DNA of 64,000 bases. Origin: Planctomycetota bacterium (lineage in GTDB: Bacteria > Planctomycetota > UBA1135). The position numbers and the translations under genes were made by a program. The stretch spans positions 558,001 through 622,000 of the forward strand of contig SHNF01000009.1 of NCBI GenBank assembly GCA_004295085.1, in the 5' to 3' direction. A model generated the notes under the pieces. That model was not told the DNA's origin and made no database searches. It was given only the letters and a program-made list of their open reading frames with translations. The stretch's first letter is position 1. The number at the start of each line of letters is the position of its first letter. Shown here piece by piece: positions 8,362 to 16,659 of this stretch.

Positions 8362-9462
8362 TCAGCGCGGCGTCCAGCGCCGCTTGGACATGACGAGTTC
8401 GAGGTACTCGTGGATGAATTGGTCGCGCTCGGCGATCGTCTGCGCCGGCGGGTGCCCTGCGATCGCGGCGCGGGCGCGGCGCGCGGCCTTGTGCAGGTCC
8501 AGGCGCGTCGCGTTCATGCCGATGCGCGCGAGTTCTCCGCCGCGCACCAGGAAATGCTGGCGCGCCGCCGCGTCTCCGGGCAGCAGCGTGCGCGGCACGC
8601 GGAAGCTGACGGCCACGAACTCGCCGTCGCGGTAGTCCAGGAACTTGGAAGTGAGCTGGGCGGTGGTGCCGTCCTCGTAGAAGCGGCGCAGCATCAGGAC
8701 GTCGCGCTCGCGCAGGCCGGCGGCCGGCCGCGCCTCCGTGGTCATCGCGTGCGCCGACAGCGGCGGGAGTTCGTCCCCGTCGTACTCGCTCAGGCGCCGG
8801 CGGGGCGCGGCGGCCGGCTCGGGCACCAGGCTCACGATCTCGGCCCCGAGGTGGAACTCGTCCAGCAGCAGGTGCGGGACCTCGCGCGTGACCGTGGCGT
8901 GCCCGGCGCTCTCGACCACCAGGCGGATGCGCCGTCCGAGCGGCAGGCGCAGCAAGCGGGCACGCCCGCGCGGGTCGGTGAGGGCGCGGCGCGTGCCGGC
9001 GCGCACGGCGGCTCCGGCCAGCGGCGCGCCGTGCTCGTCGCGCACGGTCACGTTCAGCGCGCCCGTGTGCGCCAGCACGGCGACGTCGACCTGCAAGGCG
9101 GCCAGCGCCGCGTCGTCCGGCGCGTCAGGTGCCGTGCCGGCGGCCACGGCCGCGTCCAGGGCCTGGCGCAGCGGTGCGCGGCCGGCGCCGTGCACGGCCT
9201 CGAGCGAGTCGAAGCCGGCCTTGGCCAGAGCCTCGGCCCACTGCGCGCTCATGCCTTCCACCTGCAGGAACGCGGCCATGCAACGCCATTGGCGCGCCTG
9301 CTCCAGAGAGGCGAGGTCGTGCACGGCGCGGTGCAGCTCGGCGGCGGACGCGCGCAGCAGGTCGGCGACCGAGTGCACCTCCATGGCCGCCAGCCGCTGT
9401 GCGATGGCGGGCCCGATCCCCTCGATCGACGCCGCCGGTGCGTGCAGTGTGGAATTGGGCAT
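8362..9462 (-). CDS. Helix-hairpin-helix plus carboxypeptidase-regulatory-like domain protein
   Basis: 366 residues. Residues about 12-75 form a helix-hairpin-helix pair (SIEGIGPAIAQRLAAMEVHS; second unit near VEGMSAQWAEALAKAGFDSL) of the DUF4332 kind. Residues about 135-190 read as a beta-sandwich of the carboxypeptidase regulatory type (NVTVRDEHGAPLAGAAVRAG, then TDPRGRARLLRLPLG). The remaining 150 residues, rich in arginine, match nothing I recognise. There is no signal peptide, so it is probably cytoplasmic. It is upstream of, and probably cotranscribed with, the cysteine-cluster gene. Function unknown. Confidence 0.75.
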   Translation of the reverse strand: MPNSTLHAPAASIEGIGPAIAQRLAAMEVHSVADLLRASAAELHRAVHDLASLEQARQWRCMAAFLQVEGMSAQWAEALAKAGFDSLEAVHGAGRAPLRQALDAAVAAGTAPDAPDDAALAALQVDVAVLAHTGALNVTVRDEHGAPLAGAAVRAGTRRALTDPRGRARLLRLPLGRRIRLVVESAGHATVTREVPHLLLDEFHLGAEIVSLVPEPAAAPRRRLSEYDGDELPPLSAHAMTTEARPAAGLRERDVLMLRRFYEDGTTAQLTSKFLDYRDGEFVAVSFRVPRTLLPGDAAARQHFLVRGGELARIGMNATRLDLHKAARRARAAIAGHPPAQTIAERDQFIHEYLELVMSKRRWTPR

Positions 9463-9500
9463 GGGGGGGAGGAGGACGGAGTCTAAGCTGCCCGCTGCGC

Positions 9501-9671
9501 ATGCTAGCGGCGACCCTCCTCACCGTGCTCCAGAACGTGGAAGCCGAGACGGCGCTGAGGGCCTTCCGCGAGCCCGAGGGCTTCTGCGTCGAGCTGGTGG
9601 CCGCCGAGCCGCTGCGCGACCTGGTGGAGGTCCTGGCGCGCCAGACGCAGGATGTCCGGGAGGGGCGGTGA
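9501..9671 (+). pseudogene. Remnant of a PVC-type heme-binding (membrane-bound dehydrogenase domain) protein
   Basis: The 56-codon frame from the ATG at 9501 encodes a short signal-like stretch followed by ALRAFREPEGFCVELVAAEP, which matches the opening of the large Planctomycete PVC-type heme-binding proteins (pattern ALxxFxVPxGFxVELVAAEPLVxDP). Those proteins are usually around 1000 residues; here the similarity stops after about 45 residues. A short unrelated tail then ends in TGATG, overlapping the next start. I read it as a deletion remnant that now sits as a leader cistron of the isomerase gene. Confidence 0.6.
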
Positions 9672-10351
9672 TGAAGCGCAGCGAGGTCAACCGCGCCATC
9701 GAGGAGGCGCTCGCGTTCTTCGGAGCGCGCGGGTTCCACTTGCCGCCATGGGCGCGCTGGACCCCGGCGCAGTGGCGTGCGGCCGCAGCCTCGTCCGCGC
9801 AGCTCCGCGCCCTGGGCCTGGGCTGGGACGTGACCGACTTCGGCAGCGGCAGCTTCGCGGAGGTCGGCCTGGTCCTGTTCACCGTCCGCAACGGGCGCCC
9901 GGACAGCGGGCGCAGCTACTGCGAGAAGGTGATGATGGTGCGCCCCGGCCAGACCACGCCCTGGCACTTCCACTGGCGCAAGACCGAGGACATCATCAAC
10001 CGCGGCGGCGGGCGGCTGGAGGTGCGCGTGGCGCGGGCCGGAACCGACGAGTCCAGGCTCGACGAGCGTCCGGTGGTGGTGCAGGTGGACGGTTTCGACC
10101 GGGACGTCCCCTGCGGCGGAGCCGTGCTGCTCGATCCCGGCGAGAGCATCACCTTGCCGCCGCGGCTCTATCACGAGTTCCGCGCGCAGGCCTCGGAAGG
10201 TCCGGTCCTGTGCGGCGAGGTCAGCACCGTCAACGACGACGCCACGGACAACCGCTTCCTGCGCGCACCGCGGCGCTTCCCAGAGATCGAGGAGGACGAA
10301 GCCGCGCGCTTCCTCCTGTGCGGCGAGAACCCGCCATCAGGTGCAGCATGA
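9671..10351 (+). CDS. D-lyxose isomerase family cupin
   Basis: 226 residues, ATG overlapping the previous stop as TGATG. Cupin metal ligands of the D-lyxose/D-mannose isomerase family are visible: K86 (YCEKVMM), H99 and H101 (TPWHFHWRKTEDI), H168 (LYHEF), and GEVSTVNDDATDNRFL near the C-terminus. Known: the family interconverts D-lyxose and D-xylulose or D-mannose and D-fructose using manganese. It is coupled by ATGA to an exported oxidoreductase, so the pair probably handles an uncommon aldose taken from polysaccharide. The length is normal for the family. Confidence 0.87.
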   Translation: MKRSEVNRAIEEALAFFGARGFHLPPWARWTPAQWRAAAASSAQLRALGLGWDVTDFGSGSFAEVGLVLFTVRNGRPDSGRSYCEKVMMVRPGQTTPWHFHWRKTEDIINRGGGRLEVRVARAGTDESRLDERPVVVQVDGFDRDVPCGGAVLLDPGESITLPPRLYHEFRAQASEGPVLCGEVSTVNDDATDNRFLRAPRRFPEIEEDEAARFLLCGENPPSGAA

Positions 10352-11625
10352 ACCAGGCCCGGATCACCCGGCGCGAGGTCCTCAAACAGGCGGCGGCCGG
10401 CCTGGCCGCGGGCTGGTGGCTGGCCGGCTGCCAGACGGCACGCTCCCCGCGCTCCAGCAATGAACGGCTCAACCTCGGAATCATCGGCGTGGCCAACCGC
10501 GGCGCCGACAACCTGGCCGGCGTGGCCGGCGAGAACATCGTCGCGCTGTGCGACGTGGACGAGAGCTACCTGGGCGCGGCCGGCGCGCGCTTCCCCCGTG
10601 CCGCCCGCTATACCGATCTCCGCCGCATGCTCGACCGCAACGACCTGGATGCGGTCGTGATCAGCACGCCGGACCACACGCACGCGTTCGCAGCGCTTTG
10701 CGCGCTGGAGGCCGGCCTCGACGTTTACTGCGAGAAGCCGCTCACGCACACGCTGGCGGAGGCGCGACGCGTGGCCGAGCTGGCGCGGCGCAAGCGCGCC
10801 GTGACCCAGATGGGCACGCAGATCCATGCCGGCTCCAACTACCGGCGCGTGGTGGAGCTGGTCCAGAGCGGGGCCATCGGCAGCGTGAGCGCGGCGCATT
10901 GCTGGGTGGGCCGCTCGTGGTCCGGCGGAGCGCTGCCCGGCGAGTACCCGCCGGTCCCGGCCGGCTTGCACTGGGACGAGTGGCTGGGTCCCGCGGCCGA
11001 GCGGCCGTACCACCCGTGCTACGCGCCCGGGAACTGGCGCGGCTGGTGGAACTTCGGCTCGGGCACGCTCGGCGACATGGGCTGCCACCACCTGGACCTG
11101 CCGTTCTGGGCATTGGGCCTGCGCCACCCGACGGCAGTGGAGGCCAGCGGCCCCGCGCGCGACACCGAGTCCGCTCCACCCTGGCTGCAGGCCCGCTGGC
11201 AGTTCCCGGGCGTCGCCCTGCACTGGCACGACGGCGGCCGGCGTCCGCCGCAGTTCGAGCACGGCCTGCTGCCGGAATGGGGCGACGGCACCTTGTTCGT
11301 GGGCGACAAGGGCTTCCTGCTCGCGGACTACGACCGCCACGTGCTCCTGCCCGAGGCGGACTTCGCCGGCTTCGTGCCGCCGCCGCCGGCGATCCCCGAG
11401 TCCATCGGCCATTACCAGGAGTGGATCGAGGCCTGCAAGACGCGCGGCCGGACCACCTGCGACTTCGGCTACGCCGGCATGCTGACGGAGACTGTGCTGC
11501 TCGGCACCATCGCCTACCGCGCCGGAGAGCCGCTGGACTGGGACGCGCGCCGCATGCGCGTGCGCAACAGCGCGCGCGCCCAGGCGCTCGTGGCGGCGCC
11601 GTGGCGGCGCGGCTGGGAGGTCTGA
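10348..11625 (+). CDS. Tat-exported Gfo/Idh/MocA family oxidoreductase, lipoprotein-like
   Basis: 425 residues, start overlapping the isomerase stop as ATGA. The N-terminus has a twin-arginine motif (ITRREVLKQ), a hydrophobic stretch and a lipobox-like LAGC. This is followed by the NAD(P)-binding start LNLGIIGVANRGADN, the family signature CEKPLTHT, and the GTLGDMGCHHLDLPFWAL segment seen in Planctomycete paralogues that act outside the cytoplasm. Known members oxidise or reduce sugars, or cleave glycosides by an NAD-dependent mechanism. The substrate is not inferable; the isomerase neighbour suggests a sugar. Confidence 0.88.
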   Translation: MNQARITRREVLKQAAAGLAAGWWLAGCQTARSPRSSNERLNLGIIGVANRGADNLAGVAGENIVALCDVDESYLGAAGARFPRAARYTDLRRMLDRNDLDAVVISTPDHTHAFAALCALEAGLDVYCEKPLTHTLAEARRVAELARRKRAVTQMGTQIHAGSNYRRVVELVQSGAIGSVSAAHCWVGRSWSGGALPGEYPPVPAGLHWDEWLGPAAERPYHPCYAPGNWRGWWNFGSGTLGDMGCHHLDLPFWALGLRHPTAVEASGPARDTESAPPWLQARWQFPGVALHWHDGGRRPPQFEHGLLPEWGDGTLFVGDKGFLLADYDRHVLLPEADFAGFVPPPPAIPESIGHYQEWIEACKTRGRTTCDFGYAGMLTETVLLGTIAYRAGEPLDWDARRMRVRNSARAQALVAAPWRRGWEV

Positions 11626-11729
11626 GCCGCGCACGGGCCCCGCCGCCCCATGAACCCCCGGAATCGCCGGCTCGAACGCGCGCGGGGCCTGGAATAATGG
11701 CCGCGCCCTCCCACTCCACCGGAAACCCC

Positions 11730-13217
11730 ATGCAGCTCTCCCTCCTCCTCCTGATCCTCGCTCCGGCCGCGGCGCAGCAAGCGGCACCCGCCGTGCTCTC
11801 CCAGGCCCGGGCCGACCAGCTCTCCGGGCGCATGATCGTGCGGCCGCAGCAGCAGGAGCCTGCGCGCGCGGCGGCGCTGCAGCGCATCACGCCCTGGATC
11901 ATCCGCCACTACGCGGCGCCGGACTTCTTCGTGGTGGCGGTGCCGGAGGGGATGACGGAGGACAGCTACGCCGCGGCGCTCATGGCCACCGGCGAGTTCG
12001 AGTACGCGCATCCGGACTGGATCTGCTCGCCGCTGGGCAACACGCCGAACGACCCCTGGTTCGGCCAGCAGTGGCACCACCGGGTCATGCTGTCGGAGCT
12101 GGCCTGGGACGTCACCACCGGCGACAGCAGCTACATCGCCTCGTGGGTGGACACCGGCGTGGACCTGACGCACCCCGACCTGGCCGCCTCCCTGGTTCCC
12201 GGCTACAACTCGGCCGACAAGGTCGAGCAGGTGAACGGCGGGGCCGTCAACGACATCAACGGCCACGGCACGGCGGTGGCGGGCTGCATCGGCGCCATTG
12301 GCAACAACGGGGTGGCGGTGGCCGGCGTCAACTGGAACGTGAAGCTGATGCCGGTACGCACCACCAACCAGAGCAACGGCAACGCTTACCTGAGCGACCT
12401 GCTGGACGGTGCCCTGTGGGCGGTCGCACACGGCGCCGGCTCGGTGAGCGTCAGCTACACCGGAGTCGAGTATCCGGCCGTGAGCACGACCGGCGACACG
12501 ATCCATGGCCAGGGCGGGGTGCTGCTGTGGGCGGCCGGCAACAGCGCCACCGACCTGTGGTGGTTCGACTGGTCCAACGTCGTCATCGTGGGCGCCACCA
12601 ACAACGGCGACCACAAGACCAGCTGGTCCAGCTACGGTCTGGCGGTGGACAACGTCGCGCCCGGCGACTTCATCACGACCACGGCGCTGGGCGGAGGCGT
12701 CTGGTCCGTGAGCGGCACAAGCTTCAGCACCCCGCTGACCAACGGCGCGGTGGCGCTCATCTGGGCCAACAATCCCACCTGGAGCAACGATGAGGTCCTG
12801 GACAAGCTGTTCGCCTCGTGCGACGATCTCGGCGTTCCGGGCGAGGACAACACCTACGGGCACGGCCGCGTCAACCTGGCGCGCGGCGTGGACGCGCCCG
12901 GGCTCCCCCCGCGCCTGCACCTGGACATGACCGCGGCCGTCGCCGGCCAGTCCATGACGTTCACGGCCTCCAACGCCACTCCGGGCGGGACCGTGCACTT
13001 CTTCTACGCGCCGCGTTACGGTCCGACGCCCTGGCCCGACCTGAACGTGGACCTGGGCCTGGTGAATCCCGTGGAGTTCGGCACGGCGACCACGAACGCC
13101 GCGGGCGCGGCCAGCCTGAGCGTGTTCGTGCCGCCCGGCTACCGCGGGCGCAGGGTCTGGGCTCAGGCCGCCGAATTCGAAGCCGTGTCCGGACTTGTGC
13201 TGGTCTGGGTGCAGTAG
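11730..13217 (+). CDS. Secreted subtilisin-family (S8) serine protease
   Basis: 495 residues. Signal peptide 1-16 (LLLLILAPAAAQQ), then a propeptide-like region to about 100. The catalytic triad is complete: D141 (SWVDTGVD), H179 (NGHGTAVAG), S331 (SGTSFSTPLTNGA), with the oxyanion N271 (AAGNSA). After the catalytic domain (about 110-390) comes a roughly 95-residue beta-rich module starting LHLDMTAAVAGQSMTFTA and ending VPPGYRGRRVWAQA. Related modules end two other secreted proteins here (41431-42402 and 55158-57011). It is probably an extracellular thermitase-like protease. It converges on a sulfatase with 13 bases between stops. Confidence 0.9.
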   Translation: MQLSLLLLILAPAAAQQAAPAVLSQARADQLSGRMIVRPQQQEPARAAALQRITPWIIRHYAAPDFFVVAVPEGMTEDSYAAALMATGEFEYAHPDWICSPLGNTPNDPWFGQQWHHRVMLSELAWDVTTGDSSYIASWVDTGVDLTHPDLAASLVPGYNSADKVEQVNGGAVNDINGHGTAVAGCIGAIGNNGVAVAGVNWNVKLMPVRTTNQSNGNAYLSDLLDGALWAVAHGAGSVSVSYTGVEYPAVSTTGDTIHGQGGVLLWAAGNSATDLWWFDWSNVVIVGATNNGDHKTSWSSYGLAVDNVAPGDFITTTALGGGVWSVSGTSFSTPLTNGAVALIWANNPTWSNDEVLDKLFASCDDLGVPGEDNTYGHGRVNLARGVDAPGLPPRLHLDMTAAVAGQSMTFTASNATPGGTVHFFYAPRYGPTPWPDLNVDLGLVNPVEFGTATTNAAGAASLSVFVPPGYRGRRVWAQAAEFEAVSGLVLVWVQ

Positions 13218-13230
13218 CCGGCGCGCCGCT

Positions 13231-14565
13231 TCAGCCGCCGTGCAGCGTGTTCAGCTCCAGGCGGAGCTTCAGGAGGTGGAATTCCTCCTCCTGGTTCAGC
13301 TTGAGGTGGCGCAGGATGTCGTCGGCCTCGAACGCGTCCAGGTCGAGGTTGTAGTACTCCTCGGTGCCGGAGTCGTAGCGGATGAGCTTGAACTTGCCGT
13401 CGCGGATGGCCACTCCGTTCGTGCGGCCGGGGAGCTCGGGACCGCCGAAGATCTCCGTGTACGCGAAGCCGCGCTGGGAGGGCAGCTCCGGATCCTGCAG
13501 GTGAGGCAGCAGACTGTCCGAGTCCAGCTTGAGGTCGGGCGGCAGAATCGCCTCGGGATCCAGGCCGGCGATCTCGAGCACGGTCGAGTACACATCCACG
13601 GCGCATATGGGCGCCTGCACCACGCCGCCGGGCACGGCGACGCGCGGCCCGCGGATGATGAAGGGCACGTGCACGCCGCCCTCGTACAAGGTGCCCTTGG
13701 CGCGGCGCGAGTCGAAGGGCGGCTTCATGAACTGCTTGGGCGTGCCGTTATCGCTCAGGAAGATGATGTTGGTGCGGGCCAGGACCGCGGGATCCATGCT
13801 GGCGAGCAGGCGTCCGATCTCGCTGTCCATGGCCTCGATCATGGCCTGGTAGCGCGAGAAGAAGTCCCAGTTGTGCAGGATGCCGGCCCCCCACGACTGC
13901 TCGAAGCTGTGCAGGGCGGGCGGCGGCTCGTGGATAGGCGTGTGCGCGGCGTTGAACGCGAGGTAGCACAGCCAGGGGCCGGTCTGGGCGCCGATCCACT
14001 GCAGCGCGTCGTTCACGTTGACGGTGGTCGCGTACGCGTTGGAGATGAGGTCCTGCCCGTTCACCGTCTTGGGCCAGTGGTAGTAGCTGTGCGGCGGCAG
14101 GAAGCGGCCGTCCAGGAAGCCGGAGTAGAAGGAGAAGCCGGCCCAGTTGGGGGAGAGCGCGCCGCCATTGGCGGCGTCCTGCACGTGCCATTTGCCGAAG
14201 GCCGCGTGCGCGTAGCCGGAGCCGCCCAGGTCCAGCGCCTCGGGAATGGTGATCTCCTGCAGGGGCAGGCCGACGCCGGCGGCCTCCAGAGTGTTGCCGA
14301 CGCCGGTGCGGAAGCCGAAGCGCCCGGACATGAGAGCGGCGCGCGTGGGAGTGCACACCGGGTTGGCCCAGGCGTTGCGGAACATCACGCCTTCGGCGGC
14401 CAGGCTGTCAATGGTCGGGGTCGGTGCCGGGCGGGCGCCTACTCCGTAGCAGCCGATCATGTTGGTGCCGACGTCGTCGGCAACGATCACGAGCACGTTC
14501 TCAGGTTCCTGGGGCTGGATCAGTCCAGCAGCGCACCACGAAAAGACGAGGGATGCGATCAGCAT
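13231..14565 (-). CDS. Secreted sulfatase 1 (type I, formylglycine)
   Basis: 444 residues with an N-terminal export signal (MLIASLVFSWCAAGLIQ). Metal ligands D30-D31 (IVADDVG), the formylglycine motif C71-T-P-T-R75, FGKWHV and FLSDNGTP are all present, so it should be active once C71 is converted. The anaerobic or aerobic maturase is not in the window. Known: type I sulfatases remove sulfate esters, mostly from polysaccharides in this phylum. It is the last gene of a minus-strand run starting at 26769. It is a paralogue of the sulfatase at that other end, and both have GGGGTAGCA (plus-strand reading) next to the start codon. Confidence 0.92.
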   Translation of the reverse strand: MLIASLVFSWCAAGLIQPQEPENVLVIVADDVGTNMIGCYGVGARPAPTPTIDSLAAEGVMFRNAWANPVCTPTRAALMSGRFGFRTGVGNTLEAAGVGLPLQEITIPEALDLGGSGYAHAAFGKWHVQDAANGGALSPNWAGFSFYSGFLDGRFLPPHSYYHWPKTVNGQDLISNAYATTVNVNDALQWIGAQTGPWLCYLAFNAAHTPIHEPPPALHSFEQSWGAGILHNWDFFSRYQAMIEAMDSEIGRLLASMDPAVLARTNIIFLSDNGTPKQFMKPPFDSRRAKGTLYEGGVHVPFIIRGPRVAVPGGVVQAPICAVDVYSTVLEIAGLDPEAILPPDLKLDSDSLLPHLQDPELPSQRGFAYTEIFGGPELPGRTNGVAIRDGKFKLIRYDSGTEEYYNLDLDAFEADDILRHLKLNQEEEFHLLKLRLELNTLHGG

Positions 14566-14574
14566 GAGTGCGGG

Positions 14575-14597
14575 GGGGTAGCAAGTGGGGTAGCAAG
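14575..14597 (-). repeat. Tandem direct repeat upstream of sulfatase 1
   Basis: GGGGTAGCAAG occurs at 14575-14585 and again at 14587-14597 (plus-strand reading), a 12-base period just upstream of the sulfatase start at 14565. The first nine bases recur at 26772-26780, just upstream of the other sulfatase of the same run. It may be a shared regulatory or leader element; no Shine-Dalgarno sequence is seen at either start. Confidence 0.4.
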
Positions 14598-14640
14598 GGG
14601 TGAGCGGGGTTCAATGTAATAGCGCGAGCGCCGCCGGGAG

Positions 14641-16659
14641 CTAGAGCAGGCGGCGCAGGCTGGGCCGGCGCCGCCAGGGGCTGGGCAGGGCGCCGCGGAT
14701 GCGCAGGTCCTCCCCGGTCAGGGCCTGTGCCGCCAGCATGCCGGCCGTGATCGCCGATTCCACGGCGCCCCCCTGGCCCGTGAAGATCCAGTCCCCGGCC
14801 AGGGCCAGGTTGTCCAGGCCCGAGGTGTCGGCCTCCAGCCGGTAGCGGTTGGTGCCGGGCAGGTCGAGCACGTAGCGCTCGCTGGGCGTGCAGTTGGCGC
14901 GCACGTAGCGCGCCAGCGGCGCTCCGGCGCGGGGATAAAGGTGCGGCAGGTACTGGCGCGCCCAGTCCGCCGCCCGCGCGTCGGCGCGGCCGGTCTCCCC
15001 GGCCAGGAACCCGGGATCGCGCCGCTGCGGCAGCTCCGGCGTGTCCATGATGCCGCAGAAGTAGATGACGGTGCCGGGTTTGCTGCCCGCGGGCCAGGTC
15101 TCGAGCGGCAGCACCGGGGACATGTCGGACCAGCTCTCCAGCGGCTGCCCGTAGCCGGTGCCCGTGGCGTTGCCCATGTCCCAGCCGAGGCTGCCGGCGT
15201 CGCCCGGCCACCACAGCTGCAACGCCTGCGTCTGGATGGCCGGCAGGTTCGCCGCCATGGCGCGCCAGGCCGGGTCGGCCGCGATCAGGCGCGCGCAGAT
15301 CTGCGGGAAGGCGCCGATGGAGATGCCGAGCACCACCGCGTCGAAGTCGCGGCCCGCCTGCAGCTCCACGTCCGCGACCCCGTCCCAGTCCGTGAGCGGA
15401 TCCTCGAGATTGGCGCCGCGGCGCTGGATCTCCGCGGCTTGCGCGTCCACGATCTGCGCGTACAAGGGCGCCGAGGGCCAGCTCGGAAGGCCCGCGATGG
15501 TGACCAGCGGCTGGTATTCGGCGCGCTTGAGGTCCGCCTGCCGGCGCAGGCGCACGGCGGCAAGAGAACGGGAGCCGCCGTCCGGGACCAGCTCCTTGAC
15601 CTCGTGGAAGAAGCGGAAGCGCACGCCGTTGCGCCGGCACAGCTCGTACAGCGGCCCGAACGCGGCGTCGCCCATGCCCGAGCCCATCTTCCAGAACAGC
15701 GCGCCCTTGTACTCGCCCACCAGGCGCAGCAGGTGGTGCAGGGCGATGGCCGCGCTGATGCGCGGCTGCGACGCGTCCCCGCCCGCGTACGCGAAGAAGT
15801 AGTCGTAGTAGCCGCGCAGGGGGGCCGAGGTCAGCGCGCCGGAGGTGGCGCCGTGGCGCCCAAGCCACTCGGCGAAATCATGCTCGTCGATGCACATGAT
15901 GCCGCGCCAGGGCACGCCGTCGCGCAGCATGCCGCGCACGACCGCCTGCGCCAGGTCCAGCAGGATGTACATGCGCCGCGCCTCGTCGTTGCGCCAGATG
16001 TGATCCTGCAGCGTGCCGTGGAACCAGCCGCGCAGCCGCTCCAGGCCGGAGAGGATGCCGTGATGGTTGGTCCCGTCCGGGGTGGTGGAGAGCGCCTCGG
16101 CGTGCACGCCGTGCAGCAGGGCGGCGGTGTCCGGCGCGGCGGCGGCGGCACGGACGTCCTCGTGCGGGAACACGAAGATGGAGTTCTTGATCCAGCCGAT
16201 CAGGGTCTGGAGGTGCTGCCACAGGGTCGGATCCTCGCCGCCGGTGCCGGGCACGCCGTCGTTGAGCGGCGTCTCCACCGGCCAGTGCCGCCACTGGCCG
16301 TCCACCAGCTCCTCCCACACCACAAGAGGGTGCTTCTGGAACGCGTCCGTCCAGGTGCGCAGCGGGCACCCGGGCGGGCGGTCGAGCGCGCCGTAGCACT
16401 CCTGCATCAGGCGGAAGGCGTTGTAGTAGAAGCCGCCCCACACGTGCAGGCCGTGCTCCTCGATGCGCGCACTCTCGGCCAGGTTGCGCCCGCTCGCGCC
16501 CTTGCCGCCCAGGCGCCAGCCCATCTGGTACACGGTCACTTCCAGGCGCTCGCGCAGCTCCGGCGTGCGCGACATGTAGTGGGCCGCTGTCATGGCGGCG
16601 GCGCCGCCGCCCAGGATCGCCACGCGCTTCCGCGGCTTCCGAGGCGCTTCCGGGCTCAC
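14641..16659 (-). CDS. FAD/NAD(P)-binding oxidoreductase A (amine-oxidase/desaturase-like), third of three tandem paralogues
   Basis: 672 residues from a GTG at 16659 that overlaps the upstream stop as GTGA. The N-terminus has a Rossmann dinucleotide motif (VAILGGGAAAMTAAHYM), then YQMGWRLGGKGASGRN and RIEEHGLHVWGGFYYNAF, and the C-terminus has the FAD-contacting LALAGDWIFTGQGGAVES. This layout is that of flavin amine oxidases, phytoene desaturases and hydroxysqualene dehydroxylase, but the protein is longer (usual 430-520) because of a helical insert at about 130-270. The last residues replace the cysteine of the sister proteins (NAGCVEAA) with QGGAVESA. Substrate unknown. Confidence 0.82.
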   Translation of the reverse strand: MSPEAPRKPRKRVAILGGGAAAMTAAHYMSRTPELRERLEVTVYQMGWRLGGKGASGRNLAESARIEEHGLHVWGGFYYNAFRLMQECYGALDRPPGCPLRTWTDAFQKHPLVVWEELVDGQWRHWPVETPLNDGVPGTGGEDPTLWQHLQTLIGWIKNSIFVFPHEDVRAAAAAPDTAALLHGVHAEALSTTPDGTNHHGILSGLERLRGWFHGTLQDHIWRNDEARRMYILLDLAQAVVRGMLRDGVPWRGIMCIDEHDFAEWLGRHGATSGALTSAPLRGYYDYFFAYAGGDASQPRISAAIALHHLLRLVGEYKGALFWKMGSGMGDAAFGPLYELCRRNGVRFRFFHEVKELVPDGGSRSLAAVRLRRQADLKRAEYQPLVTIAGLPSWPSAPLYAQIVDAQAAEIQRRGANLEDPLTDWDGVADVELQAGRDFDAVVLGISIGAFPQICARLIAADPAWRAMAANLPAIQTQALQLWWPGDAGSLGWDMGNATGTGYGQPLESWSDMSPVLPLETWPAGSKPGTVIYFCGIMDTPELPQRRDPGFLAGETGRADARAADWARQYLPHLYPRAGAPLARYVRANCTPSERYVLDLPGTNRYRLEADTSGLDNLALAGDWIFTGQGGAVESAITAGMLAAQALTGEDLRIRGALPSPWRRRPSLRRLL

